The position numbers were made by a program, and so were the translations under genes. Below the pieces are notes generated by a model that saw only the letters and a list, made by a program, of their open reading frames with translations, did no database searches and had not been told where the DNA came from. A DNA stretch of 64,000 nucleotides from Gigaspora margarita (taxonomy: Eukaryota; Glomeromycota; Glomeromycetes; Diversisporales; Gigasporaceae), in contig WTPW01000706.1 of NCBI GenBank assembly GCA_009809945.1, positions 5,773-69,772 on the forward strand, read 5' to 3'. Positions 36,470 through 46,622 of this stretch are shown one piece after another; position 1 is the first letter of the stretch; each line of letters opens with the position of its first letter.

Positions 36470-36930
36470 AAGGAATATTGAGGAGGATAGAAGGAATCTG
36501 GAATTTTATACTGATGGGTCATTATTAGGTATAGAACATAATAGTAAGATGTGTACAGGTTGGATACAGGTTGACGTATATAGTAATAGAGCTCTAATAG
36601 AATATGCAGTCAAATTAGATAGATGGCCTACATCATCCAAGCCTGAGTTAGCAGCAATTTGGTTTGTACTTCTTATAGCACCTAGTAATAGCAAAGTTGT
36701 AATATTCACAGATAACATGATAGCAATTTCCAGCATTGAAAGAACAAGAAAAAACAAAGCTCACTATAAGCAAATTAAGGAAAAAACTCTTTAATCGTGG
36801 CAAAAATATGTAAGATAATCCAATTAAAAAGCATCAAACTACAGCTAAAGAAAGTTAAAAGTCACAGTGGGAATTTTTGAATGAAAAGATAGATAAGTTC
36901 ATTAAAGAAGCCTTAAAAAACTCAAACACT
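36470..36930 (+). pseudogene. LINE RNase H domain remnant
   Basis: FYTDGS (first Asp), KPELAAIWFVLL (Glu) and IFTDNMIAI (second Asp) follow in the expected order, then after stops a HSGN...NEKIDK phrase near 36862-36890 that supplies the usual His and last Asp. The frame closes at 36792 with a stop. It would degrade the RNA strand of the hybrid. Confidence 0.8.
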
Positions 36931-38095
36931 CCAGATTACTCTTTTGATCCCCAATCAAGTTTCACTTTCCTTCCTATTGGAAGTATATACTAATCGAGAA
37001 ACCCATAAGAGAATTCTTAAGGAAAGCTTTCGACCTTTGGAATGCCATAGATTGGCGCCTCTCTAAAGTAACCTTAGCTTTGGAACCAGTATCAGACAAA
37101 ACCTGTTTCAACTAGCCGGTCTTCTAAAAAAGGATTAGAAATCAGAATGGCTATAGGTGTATTTCACTAAATCGCAGCAAAAGAGTCTCAACACAGATTA
37201 AGTGTTTAGCAGAAAAGCTTCCAATACTCAAAAAAATAAGTCTTCACAGACCAGATATATATTCAGATGCAAAATGTATAATATGTTTAACTGGGCAGGA
37301 GGAAACACAAGATCATTTAGCCTCATGCCCAATATATGAATGGCAGTGGTATAACATTATTGATGTTACACTAAGTGTTGTATGGTCCAAACTTTCAAGA
37401 AAAGACAGACTAAATTTAACCAAAAGAGATTTAAAGATTTCAGTCTGTGAAAAAACTCACGAAGAAGAACTGTACTTGTGTACTAACAATATAAAAGGTC
37501 TCTTTATACAGAAAGCTACAGAAAATATCACAAACAAGCTAGGTTCACAGAAAAAAGCATCGCAAATTATCAAAACTTTCTTACATATTGGTTGGAATAG
37601 CTTCTTCGATTTTATTTGAAAACCATGATACGAATTCTTTACAAACTGGGAACGAAGCGAAGGAATTACACAAGGAATGAAAAAAGGTCAGAGAGAAGCA
37701 AGTATATGGACTTCTAACAGTAGGGCCAGAAAAAGGGAACCTGGGTCTCTTATAAAGCTTAACCCTAGAAACAAGAAAAAAGCAAGGTTGGATAAGAATT
37801 CCAAATGTTTTTCACATAGGAAGTTAGAAGAGAAATTAGATGTATAGTCTATAGTATTGGATAGTTGGATCCAAAAGAGTAAAACTCCTTTTTGGCTTAG
37901 CTCTTAGTTAGGGCATCATCCAACTCTAACTTATCTGTAAGTTAATGAAGTGGATTGCATTTAGGTGCTGAAAGAAGTAACCGAATGATGTCAGGCTTGG
38001 TTTTTTTAGTAATAGATTAAAATCTTGTATTACTTTTAAAATACATGTATCTATGCAAAGCAAGCAATGGCGAAATCTGCCAAAGAATAAAAAAA

Positions 38096-39355
38096 TATAC
38101 ATATATAAAATTTTATATTAAATTGCAGATTTATACAATAATATGCAAAATATTATCTCCTGTAACCTAATTAAATAGAGGTTTGCATTTTTTATTGGGC
38201 CTATCATCGGCAAATTTTATATATAGATATATATCGATTACTAACCGTAAGATATATATCAATTATCAACACCCCTATCGATTCCTATCGATAGTGATAG
38301 TAATCGATTAATATCCGGTTAATATCCTATCGATTACTATCGATAGTGATAGTAATCAATATATATCCGGTTATATCGAATATGATATCAATTAATAATT
38401 ATTATATTCACATAATCATGCTTTTTGAACATTTTACAGGTTTTCGCAAGTTTTCGCAATTTAATTATAAATTTTTTTTTATTTATTATTATTATATAAT
38501 ATTTTAATTTATTAAATATACAATAATCACAAGTTTTCGCTATTTAATATAAAATTTTATTTTTTTATTATATATTATATTTTAAATATTACATATATTA
38601 TATATTATTATAAAAAAAATGACAAAAAAAAATAAATCCAAAAAAAACGAAACCAAAAAAAATTAAAAAAATGAAACCAAAAAAAATAAACTATTATATT
38701 CTTTAAATTCACTCATATTCGCTTATATTCGTTTATATTTGCTTATATTCGCTACTTCTTGCAAATTCCCAGAAAGTTAGATCATTTTCTTGCAAAGTTC
38801 TGAAAGAAGTAAGGAATAAATAAAATAAAATAAAATCAAAAAAATAAGTAAAAAAAAAACCAAACAAAAAACAAACCAAAAAAATAACAAAAAAAACAAA
38901 CCCAAAAAAAATAAACTTATATTTCGCCCATATTCAATTATATTCGATTATATTCATTCATATTCGTGACTTCTTGCAAAGAATTGGTGTTCTTGTAAAG
39001 TGCCGGAAAGTCAAGTCGTTTTCTTGCAAAGTTTCGAAAGAAGTAAAGGATAAATAAAATAAAATAAAGTTAAAAAAATAAGTAAAAAAAAAAGAAAACA
39101 AACAAAAAACAAAAATGTAAGCAAACTAAATAAAAAAATAAAAAAGCCCCAAATCTCCATTTCGAGTTCATGTTTTTGCAATTTAGAAATTGTTGAAGGT
39201 TTTCACAAAGTGCCGGAATAAAATAAATTAATAAAAATAAAAAAAAAACAAAAACAAAAAACATAAAACAAAAAAAAAATAAACGAAACCTTGCAAAAAC
39301 TTGCGATAACTAGCGAAAACTTGCGAAAACTTGTGAAAACTTGTATTCTTGAACT
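38096..39355. repeat. Foldback-family sequence left of the second N gap
   Basis: 38140-38400 has CTCCTGTAAC, ATCGGCAAATTTTATATATAG and many ATCGAT/TATCGATAG phrases, mirrored in reverse at about 40330-40530. 38400-39355 repeats CATAATCATGCTTTTT, ACAGGTTTTCGCAA and A-rich blocks with TTCTTGCAAAGT phrases, as in 10290-11500. No coding sequence. Confidence 0.6.
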
Positions 39356-40181
39356 NNNNNNNNNNNNNNNNNNNNNNNNNNNNNNNNNNNNNNNNNNNNN
39401 NNNNNNNNNNNNNNNNNNNNNNNNNNNNNNNNNNNNNNNNNNNNNNNNNNNNNNNNNNNNNNNNNNNNNNNNNNNNNNNNNNNNNNNNNNNNNNNNNNNN
39501 NNNNNNNNNNNNNNNNNNNNNNNNNNNNNNNNNNNNNNNNNNNNNNNNNNNNNNNNNNNNNNNNNNNNNNNNNNNNNNNNNNNNNNNNNNNNNNNNNNNN
39601 NNNNNNNNNNNNNNNNNNNNNNNNNNNNNNNNNNNNNNNNNNNNNNNNNNNNNNNNNNNNNNNNNNNNNNNNNNNNNNNNNNNNNNNNNNNNNNNNNNNN
39701 NNNNNNNNNNNNNNNNNNNNNNNNNNNNNNNNNNNNNNNNNNNNNNNNNNNNNNNNNNNNNNNNNNNNNNNNNNNNNNNNNNNNNNNNNNNNNNNNNNNN
39801 NNNNNNNNNNNNNNNNNNNNNNNNNNNNNNNNNNNNNNNNNNNNNNNNNNNNNNNNNNNNNNNNNNNNNNNNNNNNNNNNNNNNNNNNNNNNNNNNNNNN
39901 NNNNNNNNNNNNNNNNNNNNNNNNNNNNNNNNNNNNNNNNNNNNNNNNNNNNNNNNNNNNNNNNNNNNNNNNNNNNNNNNNNNNNNNNNNNNNNNNNNNN
40001 NNNNNNNNNNNNNNNNNNNNNNNNNNNNNNNNNNNNNNNNNNNNNNNNNNNNNNNNNNNNNNNNNNNNNNNNNNNNNNNNNNNNNNNNNNNNNNNNNNNN
40101 NNNNNNNNNNNNNNNNNNNNNNNNNNNNNNNNNNNNNNNNNNNNNNNNNNNNNNNNNNNNNNNNNNNNNNNNNNNNNNNNN
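39356..40181. other. Assembly gap (826 N)
   Basis: Unresolved sequence lies inside a foldback-family region. Its right edge is poly(T) followed by ACCCGGTGACGG and GTTAAAGATCTGTTAATC, nearly the same as the right edge of the first gap. Open frames drawn through the Ns are meaningless. Confidence 0.97.
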
Positions 40182-40755
40182 TTTTTTTTTACCCGGTGAC
40201 GGTCAAAATATTATGTAATCGTTAAAGATCTGTTAATCATTATATATCGTTTCAAATAATTATCTGTGTAAGTTAAAGATCTGTTAATCGTTATATATTG
40301 TTTTAAATAATTCCGATTATAATCGATTTGTAGATATATAACGATTTAATATAAAAAATGATATATATCGATTTAGATATATATCGATTTTTATCCGGTT
40401 AATCGATATATATCATTATTTTTTAATCGATATAAAATGATTAACTGTTATATATCGATTAATATCTATATATAAAATTTCCCGATGATTACACAATATT
40501 TTACAATATATTTTGGATCACAGGAGGTAATATTTCACATATTATCATGTAAATCTGCAATATTTTGCAATATTTTGCAATATTTCACAAAATTCCAAAA
40601 TTTTTTAAAATTTTTCTAATTTAATATAAAATTTTTATTATTATTATACATTATATACAATAAACATCACTTTTTCTGACAATTACTTGTACCCAAAATT
40701 TTCAAAACTTTTTTTTCAAAAAATCAATATATACAGAAAACAAAACTTGAATACT
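40182..40755. repeat. Foldback-family sequence right of the second N gap
   Basis: A 52-bp unit with GTTAAAGATCTGTTAATC and GTTATATATYGTTT occurs twice in tandem (40221 and 40272). ATCGATATATATC phrases and TCACAGGAGGTAATATTT follow; these mirror 38140-38400. Non-coding. Confidence 0.6.
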
Positions 40756-40763
40756 CTTGAAAG

Positions 40764-42134
40764 TAGGGTTCCGAAGTTTGATCTAGGTTTGATTTGAGTT
40801 TGATCAAACTCAAAATCAAACCAAACTCAAACTATAAATTTTATAAAGTTTGAAATCAAACCAAACTCAAATAAAAAATAATCAAACTCAAACCAAACCC
40901 AAATTTCATACAAAGTTTGATTTGAGTTTGATTTGAAGTTTGCAAACTAGTTTGAGTTTGAATGATATAAATATATTTTTAAATTTTAAACAAGCTTCTT
41001 AATTCTAATTTTGTATTTAAGTAAACTTGTTTAAAATATAAAAATATACTATATGTTTCGGAAAATAAGCTACCTTTTTTGGATGATTTTGGACACTAAA
41101 ATTTGGATAGCTTATTTTCAGATATAACCAATTTTTGGGTAGTCACCAATAGTTGTTACATAGTAAAGTCTAAATTTTACTATNTAAATCGATTATTAGC
41201 NCTTAAGTAGACTTGTTTGGNAGACTAAACTACACATATNNTGAANGTTTTATCAAANTNGGAGTACTTTTTATTATTTGACTTTTAATTTTAACGTTCA
41301 TTAGATATATTTTGTTAATAAAATTTTAATCTCTTCGTTGAATGTAAAAATTAAAACCAATTAATAATAAGTTCTTCAATTTAGTTGTAAATTTCAGAGA
41401 ATTTGTATTTTGATCTTCTAAATAAGATTACTTAAGCGACTTTAACGATTTGCTTAGTAAAGTTTGGACTTTACTATATAGCTACTTTCATCAATTGTGG
41501 GGTAGCTTATTTTCTGGCCAATAGAGTGGGGTAGTTTATTTTTGGAAGTGGCTTATTTTTGGCAATATACAGTATTTATATTACTATATGTTTCTAAAAA
41601 TAAGTTACCTTTTTTGGACGATTTTGGACACAAAAAATCTGGTGTTACTTATTTTTGGATAAAATCAATTTTTGGTCAATCGCCAATAGTAATTACATAG
41701 TAAAGTCTAAATTCTACTTTGTAAACCTATTATTGGCGCTTAAGTAAACTTATTTAGAAGACTAAACTACATCTATCCTGAAAGTTTCATCAAAATATAT
41801 GTACTTTTTATTATTTGACTTTTAATTTTTACATTCAACGAATATATTTTGTTAATAAAATTTTAATCTCTTCGTTGAATGTAAATATTAAAATCCAATT
41901 AATAAAAAGTTCTCCAATTTCGTTGTAAATTTTATAGTATATGTATTTAGATATCCTGAATAAATTTACTTAAGCGACTTTAATCGATTTGCTTAGTAAA
42001 ATTTGGACTTTACTATGTAGCAACTTTCATCGATCGTGGTTAGCTTATTTTCAGATCAAAGACATTTTTGCATTTCTTGACCAAAATCAAACCTGGCCTA
42101 AAGTTTGATTTGATCTGGGTTTGTAGGAACCCTA
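40764..42134. mobile_element. hAT-like non-autonomous element (1.4 kb)
   Basis: TAGGGTTCCGAAGTTTGATC at the left and its partner TAGGGTTCCTACAAACCCAG (read inward from the right) are flanked by CTTGAAAG (40756-40763) and CTTGCAAG (42135-42142), an 8-bp duplication with one mismatch. The left 200 bp are built of CAAACTCAAACC-like repeats. The interior is a tandem pair of another element (41048-42050). No transposase is seen. Confidence 0.78.
41048..42050. repeat. Tandem pair of a 0.5-kb MITE-like unit
   Basis: Copies at about 41048-41572 and 41583-42050 share ACTATATGTTTC, AAAATAAGYTACCTTTTTTG, GACTTTTAATTTT, TCTCTTCGTTGAATGTAAA and CTTAAGCGACTTTAA. The first copy contains several Ns, typical of collapsed repeats. 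Confidence 0.75.
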
Positions 42135-42142
42135 CTTGCAAG

Positions 42143-43189
42143 ATGGCACCTATTATTTAGAAATAGAGTTCATTGACTATTTGCTAATAGTTTCAGAGTT
42201 TATCACTTACTGTGAAAAGAGCAGCACTTGTTGTTTAGAGGTAGAGTTCATAGACTACCTGCTGACAAGCTTAGAGTTTATTACTTACTAAAATAATAGT
42301 ATGTAGTTTTGGCGACCAAAAGGAAGTAGAAATGCATATTTGTTTCTTGGAAAAAAAAGAAACCAAGCTTTTATGGACCTACAAGTGAAAATATGGTGTT
42401 AATGGTTTTTTCTTTTCAAAATTTAAAAGTGGGCTTTTTGGTGTACTCTCTAAAAGATCAGCAGTGTTTACTCTATCCAAATTGGGAAGGCATCTACCAT
42501 TTTGGACTCATGGTCACAAGTATATTTTGAAAACAAAGTAACAATGAAGGACATGTGAAGTTTTTTGGAGAAACTATTCAAAAAGTTTCAAGAATTAATT
42601 TTAGTAGATTTTCTTTTTTTTAATAAATGTATGTCAACCACATTCTTTTTTTATGCTTTTTTCATCTTCTCCATTTTATTTTTTTATTCGTTTGGACCAT
42701 ATAGTATTCCCATTTTTATACTACCATTTACCTTCATCCCCTTACATACCCTTTTATTTTTACTTTTTAGTTGTTTTATTTATGGAGATAATAGTTAGTA
42801 AACTATTCTGCCAGGATCTAGGTGGAAGAAGCTCTTAAGAAAAGAGGTGGTCATGATGAGCTGATAGGTCTCTGCTAGTGAACTATATACCCAGGTTTGG
42901 AAAACTTTGGGATATAGGAAGGCGAATTCTATTCTGGCAGGTCATGGACAGGTGCCTAGAGTAACTAAGATGAGTTATTTTTAATTGTAAGATTTAAATA
43001 CCAGAAGTAGTAATAGCATTTGGTAATGTACTATCTTCAATAATTAATAAAAATTGGTATGATTACCAGGCTTTTAAAGTGAAAAAAATTATTATATATT
43101 ATATATATTACATTTTAAATTAAATATATATATTAATAAATATTACATATTTTATTATATATTATATTTTAATTATTATGCATTTTTTA
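42143..43189. other. Spacer with one short duplication
   Basis: A unit of about 75 bp (GGCACCTATTATTTAGAAAT..., GTTCATTGACTATTTGCT) is followed by a diverged copy (about 42225-42290). Frames 42565-42838 are Phe/Tyr-rich T-run artefacts. No gene is seen. Confidence 0.4.
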
Positions 43190-44460
43190 CAGTATTATTT
43201 TTACATTATTATATATTATTTTAACTATTTTCACACTTTGTCGCATCTTATTCCATTACTATTTGTAGAAGAAAAATAAAAAACTATCCCTACATACATA
43301 TTTTCACACACCTTACAGTTAGCTATTATCTTTGCTTCTTTGTTTTAACTATCATTTTTGTTTCTTGTTTCGACTAACACCTTTATTTCTCTCTTTTTTC
43401 TAATACTTCCTAAAAAATAGTAGAGAAGTGAAAAAATAAAAAATCTATTTCTTAGAAGTAAGTGTTGGTGGTCTTACAAATTGTCAAAGAATTCTAGTAT
43501 GTTTTTGCAAATTGCCAGAGAAGTCAGAGTTGGTGTTCTTGTAAAGTGTCAGAAAAGTCATATTGTTTTCTTGCAAAGTACCAAATAAATAAAATAAAAA
43601 AATAGGTAAAAAAAAACAACTGAAAAAACAAAATATATAAGCAAACTTAATAAAAAAAATAAATGAAGCCCCAAATCTCTGGTTCTCTAAAGTAAGAGTT
43701 AGTGTTCTTGCCAGGTTAATGTTCTTGCAAAATGCCAGAAAAGCCTGTATTTACTTGCAAATTGCTGAAAAAATCTGGGTTGGTTTTCTTGCAAAGTGCT
43801 AGGAAGTAAAAGTTGTGTTCTCGCAAAGTGCTGAAATAAAATAAATTAATAAAAAAGTTTAAAACAAAAAAACAAAAAATGTTAAACAAAAAATAAATTA
43901 AGTGAAACTTTGCAAAAACATGCGAAAACTTGTGCCTAGCTAAATTATTGCTTTAAAGAAGCATTTTTGAAAATTTAGAAATTGTTAGAGAAATCAGTTG
44001 TGTGTTCTTGCAAAGTATCAGAAATCTGAGTTGGCACGCAAAGTCAAATTGGTGTTCTTGCAAAGTGCTGAATAGTTGTTGGTTTTTTACAAAATGCTAG
44101 GGTTTTTGTAAAGTGTAAAAAAATTAGAAAATAAATAAATAAAAGAAAAAACAAATCGAAAACAAAAAACAAAATGAAAAAAGATCTAATTTGTAAAAGA
44201 TCTAATCTGATCTTGTAACATCATACAAAATTTTGAAATATTTCAAAAATATAGTCCAATATGACCTTGGTATGACCCAGGTTACAGATATACTAATCCA
44301 GCTTGATTTTCCAGATCTAAAATATTTTGAAAAAATTTCCAATTATTTTGAACTAAATAAAATATTTCAAAAATATTTTGAAGTCACTTCCAAAATAGAT
44401 TATAGGTTTGCAAAATCTTTCAAAAGATTTCACTACTATAAAAAAATAAAACCTTATGGC
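43190..44460. repeat. Foldback-family arm, right member of the distant inverted pair
   Basis: This is the reverse complement of 21391-22660 in order and content: CTTTGTCGCATCTTATTCCA, ACAGTTAGCTATTATC, A-rich blocks with TTCTTGCAAAGT, AAGATCTAATCTGATCTTGTAA, CAGATATACTAATCCAGCTT and GTTTGCAAAATCTTTCAAAAG. Non-coding. Confidence 0.75.
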
Positions 44461-44788
44461 TTTGAATGGTGTGTATAATCTCTTACCTTCATTTTTTTTA
44501 TCTTACAATAATTGAGTATGAATATATGATTCAGTTTTTTTAACAATAAAAGAACAGCTATAAAATTTCTTTATGATTAACTATTTACCTTTGTCTATTT
44601 TGAACTTCAAAAAAAAAGAAATCCCAATAGACAGGTTATTTCTAAAAAAAAATTAACAATCAAGACTTTGACCAATTGAACATGATATATATGAATTTAT
44701 ATGATTTTCATATAAAATGACAAGTTTGCATTACTATTAAACTTGTGTAACTTTGGAGTTGTCTCCCATAGTTTTACTAGCCCCTAGG
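44461..44788. other. Spacer to the CCTAGG terminus
   Basis: No gene is seen. The last 45 bp are the inverted terminus of the 29.6-kb element. Confidence 0.5.
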
Positions 44789-45024
44789 CAGTACTTCTTC
44801 GTGGGAACGAAGATAAATTTACCTATATAACATCTTGGAATATATGCAATAAGAAATATTAAAGGCAATGATAACTTTACAGAAACTTAAGATTCCTTAA
44901 TGCACAGCAACTGCATAGTAACTATATATAGTTACTATTAAATTTAATAATTTAATAGCAACTATATAGTTACTACGCAGTTACTAAGCAGTTACTGCGC
45001 ATAAAGGAATTTTGGTTGAATTTT

Positions 45025-45264
45025 ACAAGAGTGTCCCCAAAATTCCAGGTTGGATGCGTCGGATCTAGGTCGGCGTTTAGCCCAAGTTGTTAGCAGATTC
45101 TATAGCAAAATTATCAGCTGGGCATTTTTTACTTAATGAATGGATATGATTTATTAGTAAAATTTTTTATGATCTTGAGGCAAAATTGATCAATTCCGAT
45201 CCAGCCGACCATGATTCCGATGTACTCTGAAGTATTCCGACCCGTAATTTTGGGACGCCCCTGT
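45025..45264. mobile_element. Tc1/mariner-like MITE, copy A (240 bp)
   Basis: ACAAGAGTGTCCCCAAAATT at the left is mirrored by AATTTTGGGACGCCCCTGT at the right. The flanking bases allow a TA duplication. It contains GTCGGATCTAGGTCGGC and AACTTGGGC-type blocks shared, inverted, with copy B at 45544-45820. Confidence 0.7.
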
Positions 45265-45543
45265 ATGAGTTATTTAGGTTTCTGCTAAGAATATCTTAGT
45301 GGATATGATCCAATTTCATGGGATAATAGCAAACGCAGGCTCCATCAAAGACTTTTAACCTAATAATAATCTTTCAGCCGTAAAAATCTGACCTATTTTC
45401 TGTGTGTTAAGTACTATGTGCTTTGCCCTGTAAGAAAATTGCACCGGATAGGCACGGACATCTACGTTAATGCGCGTGAGCTTGTGGCACCGTTTGCTCG
45501 TGCATTTCAGACCGGAAATGGTCCGGGTTTTTGCAGAACTCAT

Positions 45544-45820
45544 ACAGGGCGTCTCCAAAATTCCGGGTCGGAATACTTTGGAGTGCATCGGAATCACGGT
45601 CGATTGAATCGGAATACTTCGGAGTGCATCGGAATCATGGTCGGCTGGATCAGAATTGATCAATTTTGCCCTATCATAAAAAATTTTACTAATAAATCAT
45701 ATCCATTCATTAAGTAAAAAATGCCCAGCTGATAATTTTGCTATAGAACCTGCTAACAACTTGGGCTAAATGCCGACCTAGATCCGACGCATCAACCCGG
45801 AATTTTGGAGACCCTCCTGT
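45544..45820. mobile_element. Tc1/mariner-like MITE, copy B (277 bp, inverted)
   Basis: ACAGGGCGTCTCCAAAATTC and its mirror GAATTTTGGAGACCCTCCTGT form the ends. The body is the reverse complement of copy A plus one internal duplication (CGGAATACTTYGGAGTGCAT at about 45570 and 45611). The pair with 280 bp between makes a large inverted repeat. Confidence 0.7.
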
Positions 45821-45894
45821 GAAATTCGTTACGCACTTTACTAATCTAAAATCCACGGATTTTAGCACGGATTTTAAGAATGTTTGGGCAGTTT

Positions 45895-46125
45895 GCACGT
45901 GCATTTGGACTTGGACCGCGTTTTGTGCCACTTTACATGCTATTACGTGAACAATTCTATACGTGTCATTTCGAATACGTGCCAACACTACATACGTGCT
46001 AATACGTGGCACGAAAAACGTGCATATGCGTGTCACTACGAGACGTGCCATTACATATATCGTACATAAGCGTGCCACCGTGGACGTGCTATTCCGAACA
46101 TTCCCGACGCCAACGCGTGCCACAC
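45895..46125. repeat. Cluster of about a dozen ACGTG motifs
   Basis: ACGTGC, ACGTGT, GCGTGCCA and close variants recur about every 10-30 bp in an otherwise A+T-rich genome. The tract could be a decayed minisatellite of a roughly 16-20-bp unit or a cluster of bHLH/bZIP-type core sites (CACGTG, ACGTGNC). Frames on both strands are open by composition and are not supported as genes. Confidence 0.6.
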
Positions 46126-46587
46126 CCCGGTTATGCTTTATTCTCATGTGGTCCACTACATTTAAAATTGGCAAGTTGTGGAAAAGTAAGTATCTAGCTA
46201 TGAAGTCAGGATGGTGAGAATGTGTATACTCATTATGGTAGTTGTTAGAATGTAGTAATCAAATATAGTATCCTCTATGCACATTTTGTAAAGAAAATGG
46301 AAAAATATGGTATAAAAGAGCACAAAAAAAATGTATTCAATTAAGTAGTAATGTCGAAGAAAATATAGTAGTGTTACAAATAAAAAAGAAAAGTATAATG
46401 TATAAACATTACTATAATTTGAAATAAACTAAATTGATTTTATTTGAATAAGAAAGCAAAATTTGGTTGATTAAAAAAAAATTAGATTAAAACGAACCTA
46501 AATTAGGTACAATTTGAACCTAATTTAGGTTCTTTTAATTTTTATGTTTGTTTAATTTTCCCCTCCCCCCTCTAAGCAAATATAAAA
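46126..46587. other. Right flank of the outer element
   Basis: Non-coding; includes the nearly palindromic CTAAATTAGGTACAATTTGAACCTAATTTAGG phrase near 46498-46530 and a C-rich patch CCCCTCCCCCCTC just inside the terminus at 46588. Confidence 0.45.
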
Positions 46588-46622
46588 GGACGTTAAACGA
46601 ATCTTTAAATTCAAACGTCTTA

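Larger units (their letters stand above)
30800..38095 (+). mobile_element. LINE (non-LTR retrotransposon) with EN, RT and RNase H, decayed
   Basis: The order is ORF1 with an RNA-binding-like region (about 31026-31730), an APE-type endonuclease (32560-33307), a reverse transcriptase (about 34160-35360), an RNase H (36470-36930) and a C2HC zinc motif (about 37266-37330; CIICLTGQEETQDHLASC). It ends with a short A-rich tail at 38083-38095. An RNase H domain behind the RT places it in an I/Tad-like or related LINE group. Many stops and frame shifts break every ORF. Boundaries are approximate and I could not find a target duplication. Confidence 0.85.
15156..44788. mobile_element. CCTAGG-terminus element (29.6 kb including nested DNA)
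   Basis: The left end TCTAGGGTTAGTAAAACTAC plus GGGGGACAACT mirrors the right end AGTTGTCTCCCATAGTTTTA plus CTAGCCCCTAGG. CAGTA flanks both sides (15151-15155 and 44789-44793), giving a 5-bp target duplication. A 1.9-kb element with the same termini and a TAATA duplication lies inside at 28057-29939. Most of the 29.6 kb is made of later insertions, listed separately. I see no transposase for this family, and a 5-bp duplication with CCTAGG ends does not identify a superfamily to me. Confidence 0.7.
14196..46619. mobile_element. PIF/Harbinger-type insertion (32.4 kb, with nested elements)
   Basis: The inverted termini are GGCCGTTTGAATTTTATAAT at 14196 and onward through TTCGTTCAACGTCCT (to about 14230), mirrored by 46588-46619 (AGGACGTTAAACGAATC... 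then TTCAAACGTC); about 30 bp with few mismatches. Each end is flanked by TTA (14193-14195 and 46620-46622). A TWA target duplication with GGCC/GGGCC-type termini is the known signature of PIF/Harbinger (Tourist) elements. The element's own sequence is probably only 14196-15155 plus 44789-46619 (about 2.8 kb), itself carrying MITEs; the rest is a nested insertion. I find no PIF transposase, so it is likely non-autonomous. It splits an RNF213-like pseudogene. Confidence 0.72.

Noticed and set aside
39291..40218. Long open frames across the N gap
   Set aside because: They consist almost entirely of undefined residues; the gap creates the frames.
45355..46217. Overlapping open frames on both strands near 45.4-46.2 kb
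   Set aside because: They follow from the MITE pair and the ACGTG-rich tract, which lack stop codons by composition; no domain is recognisable.
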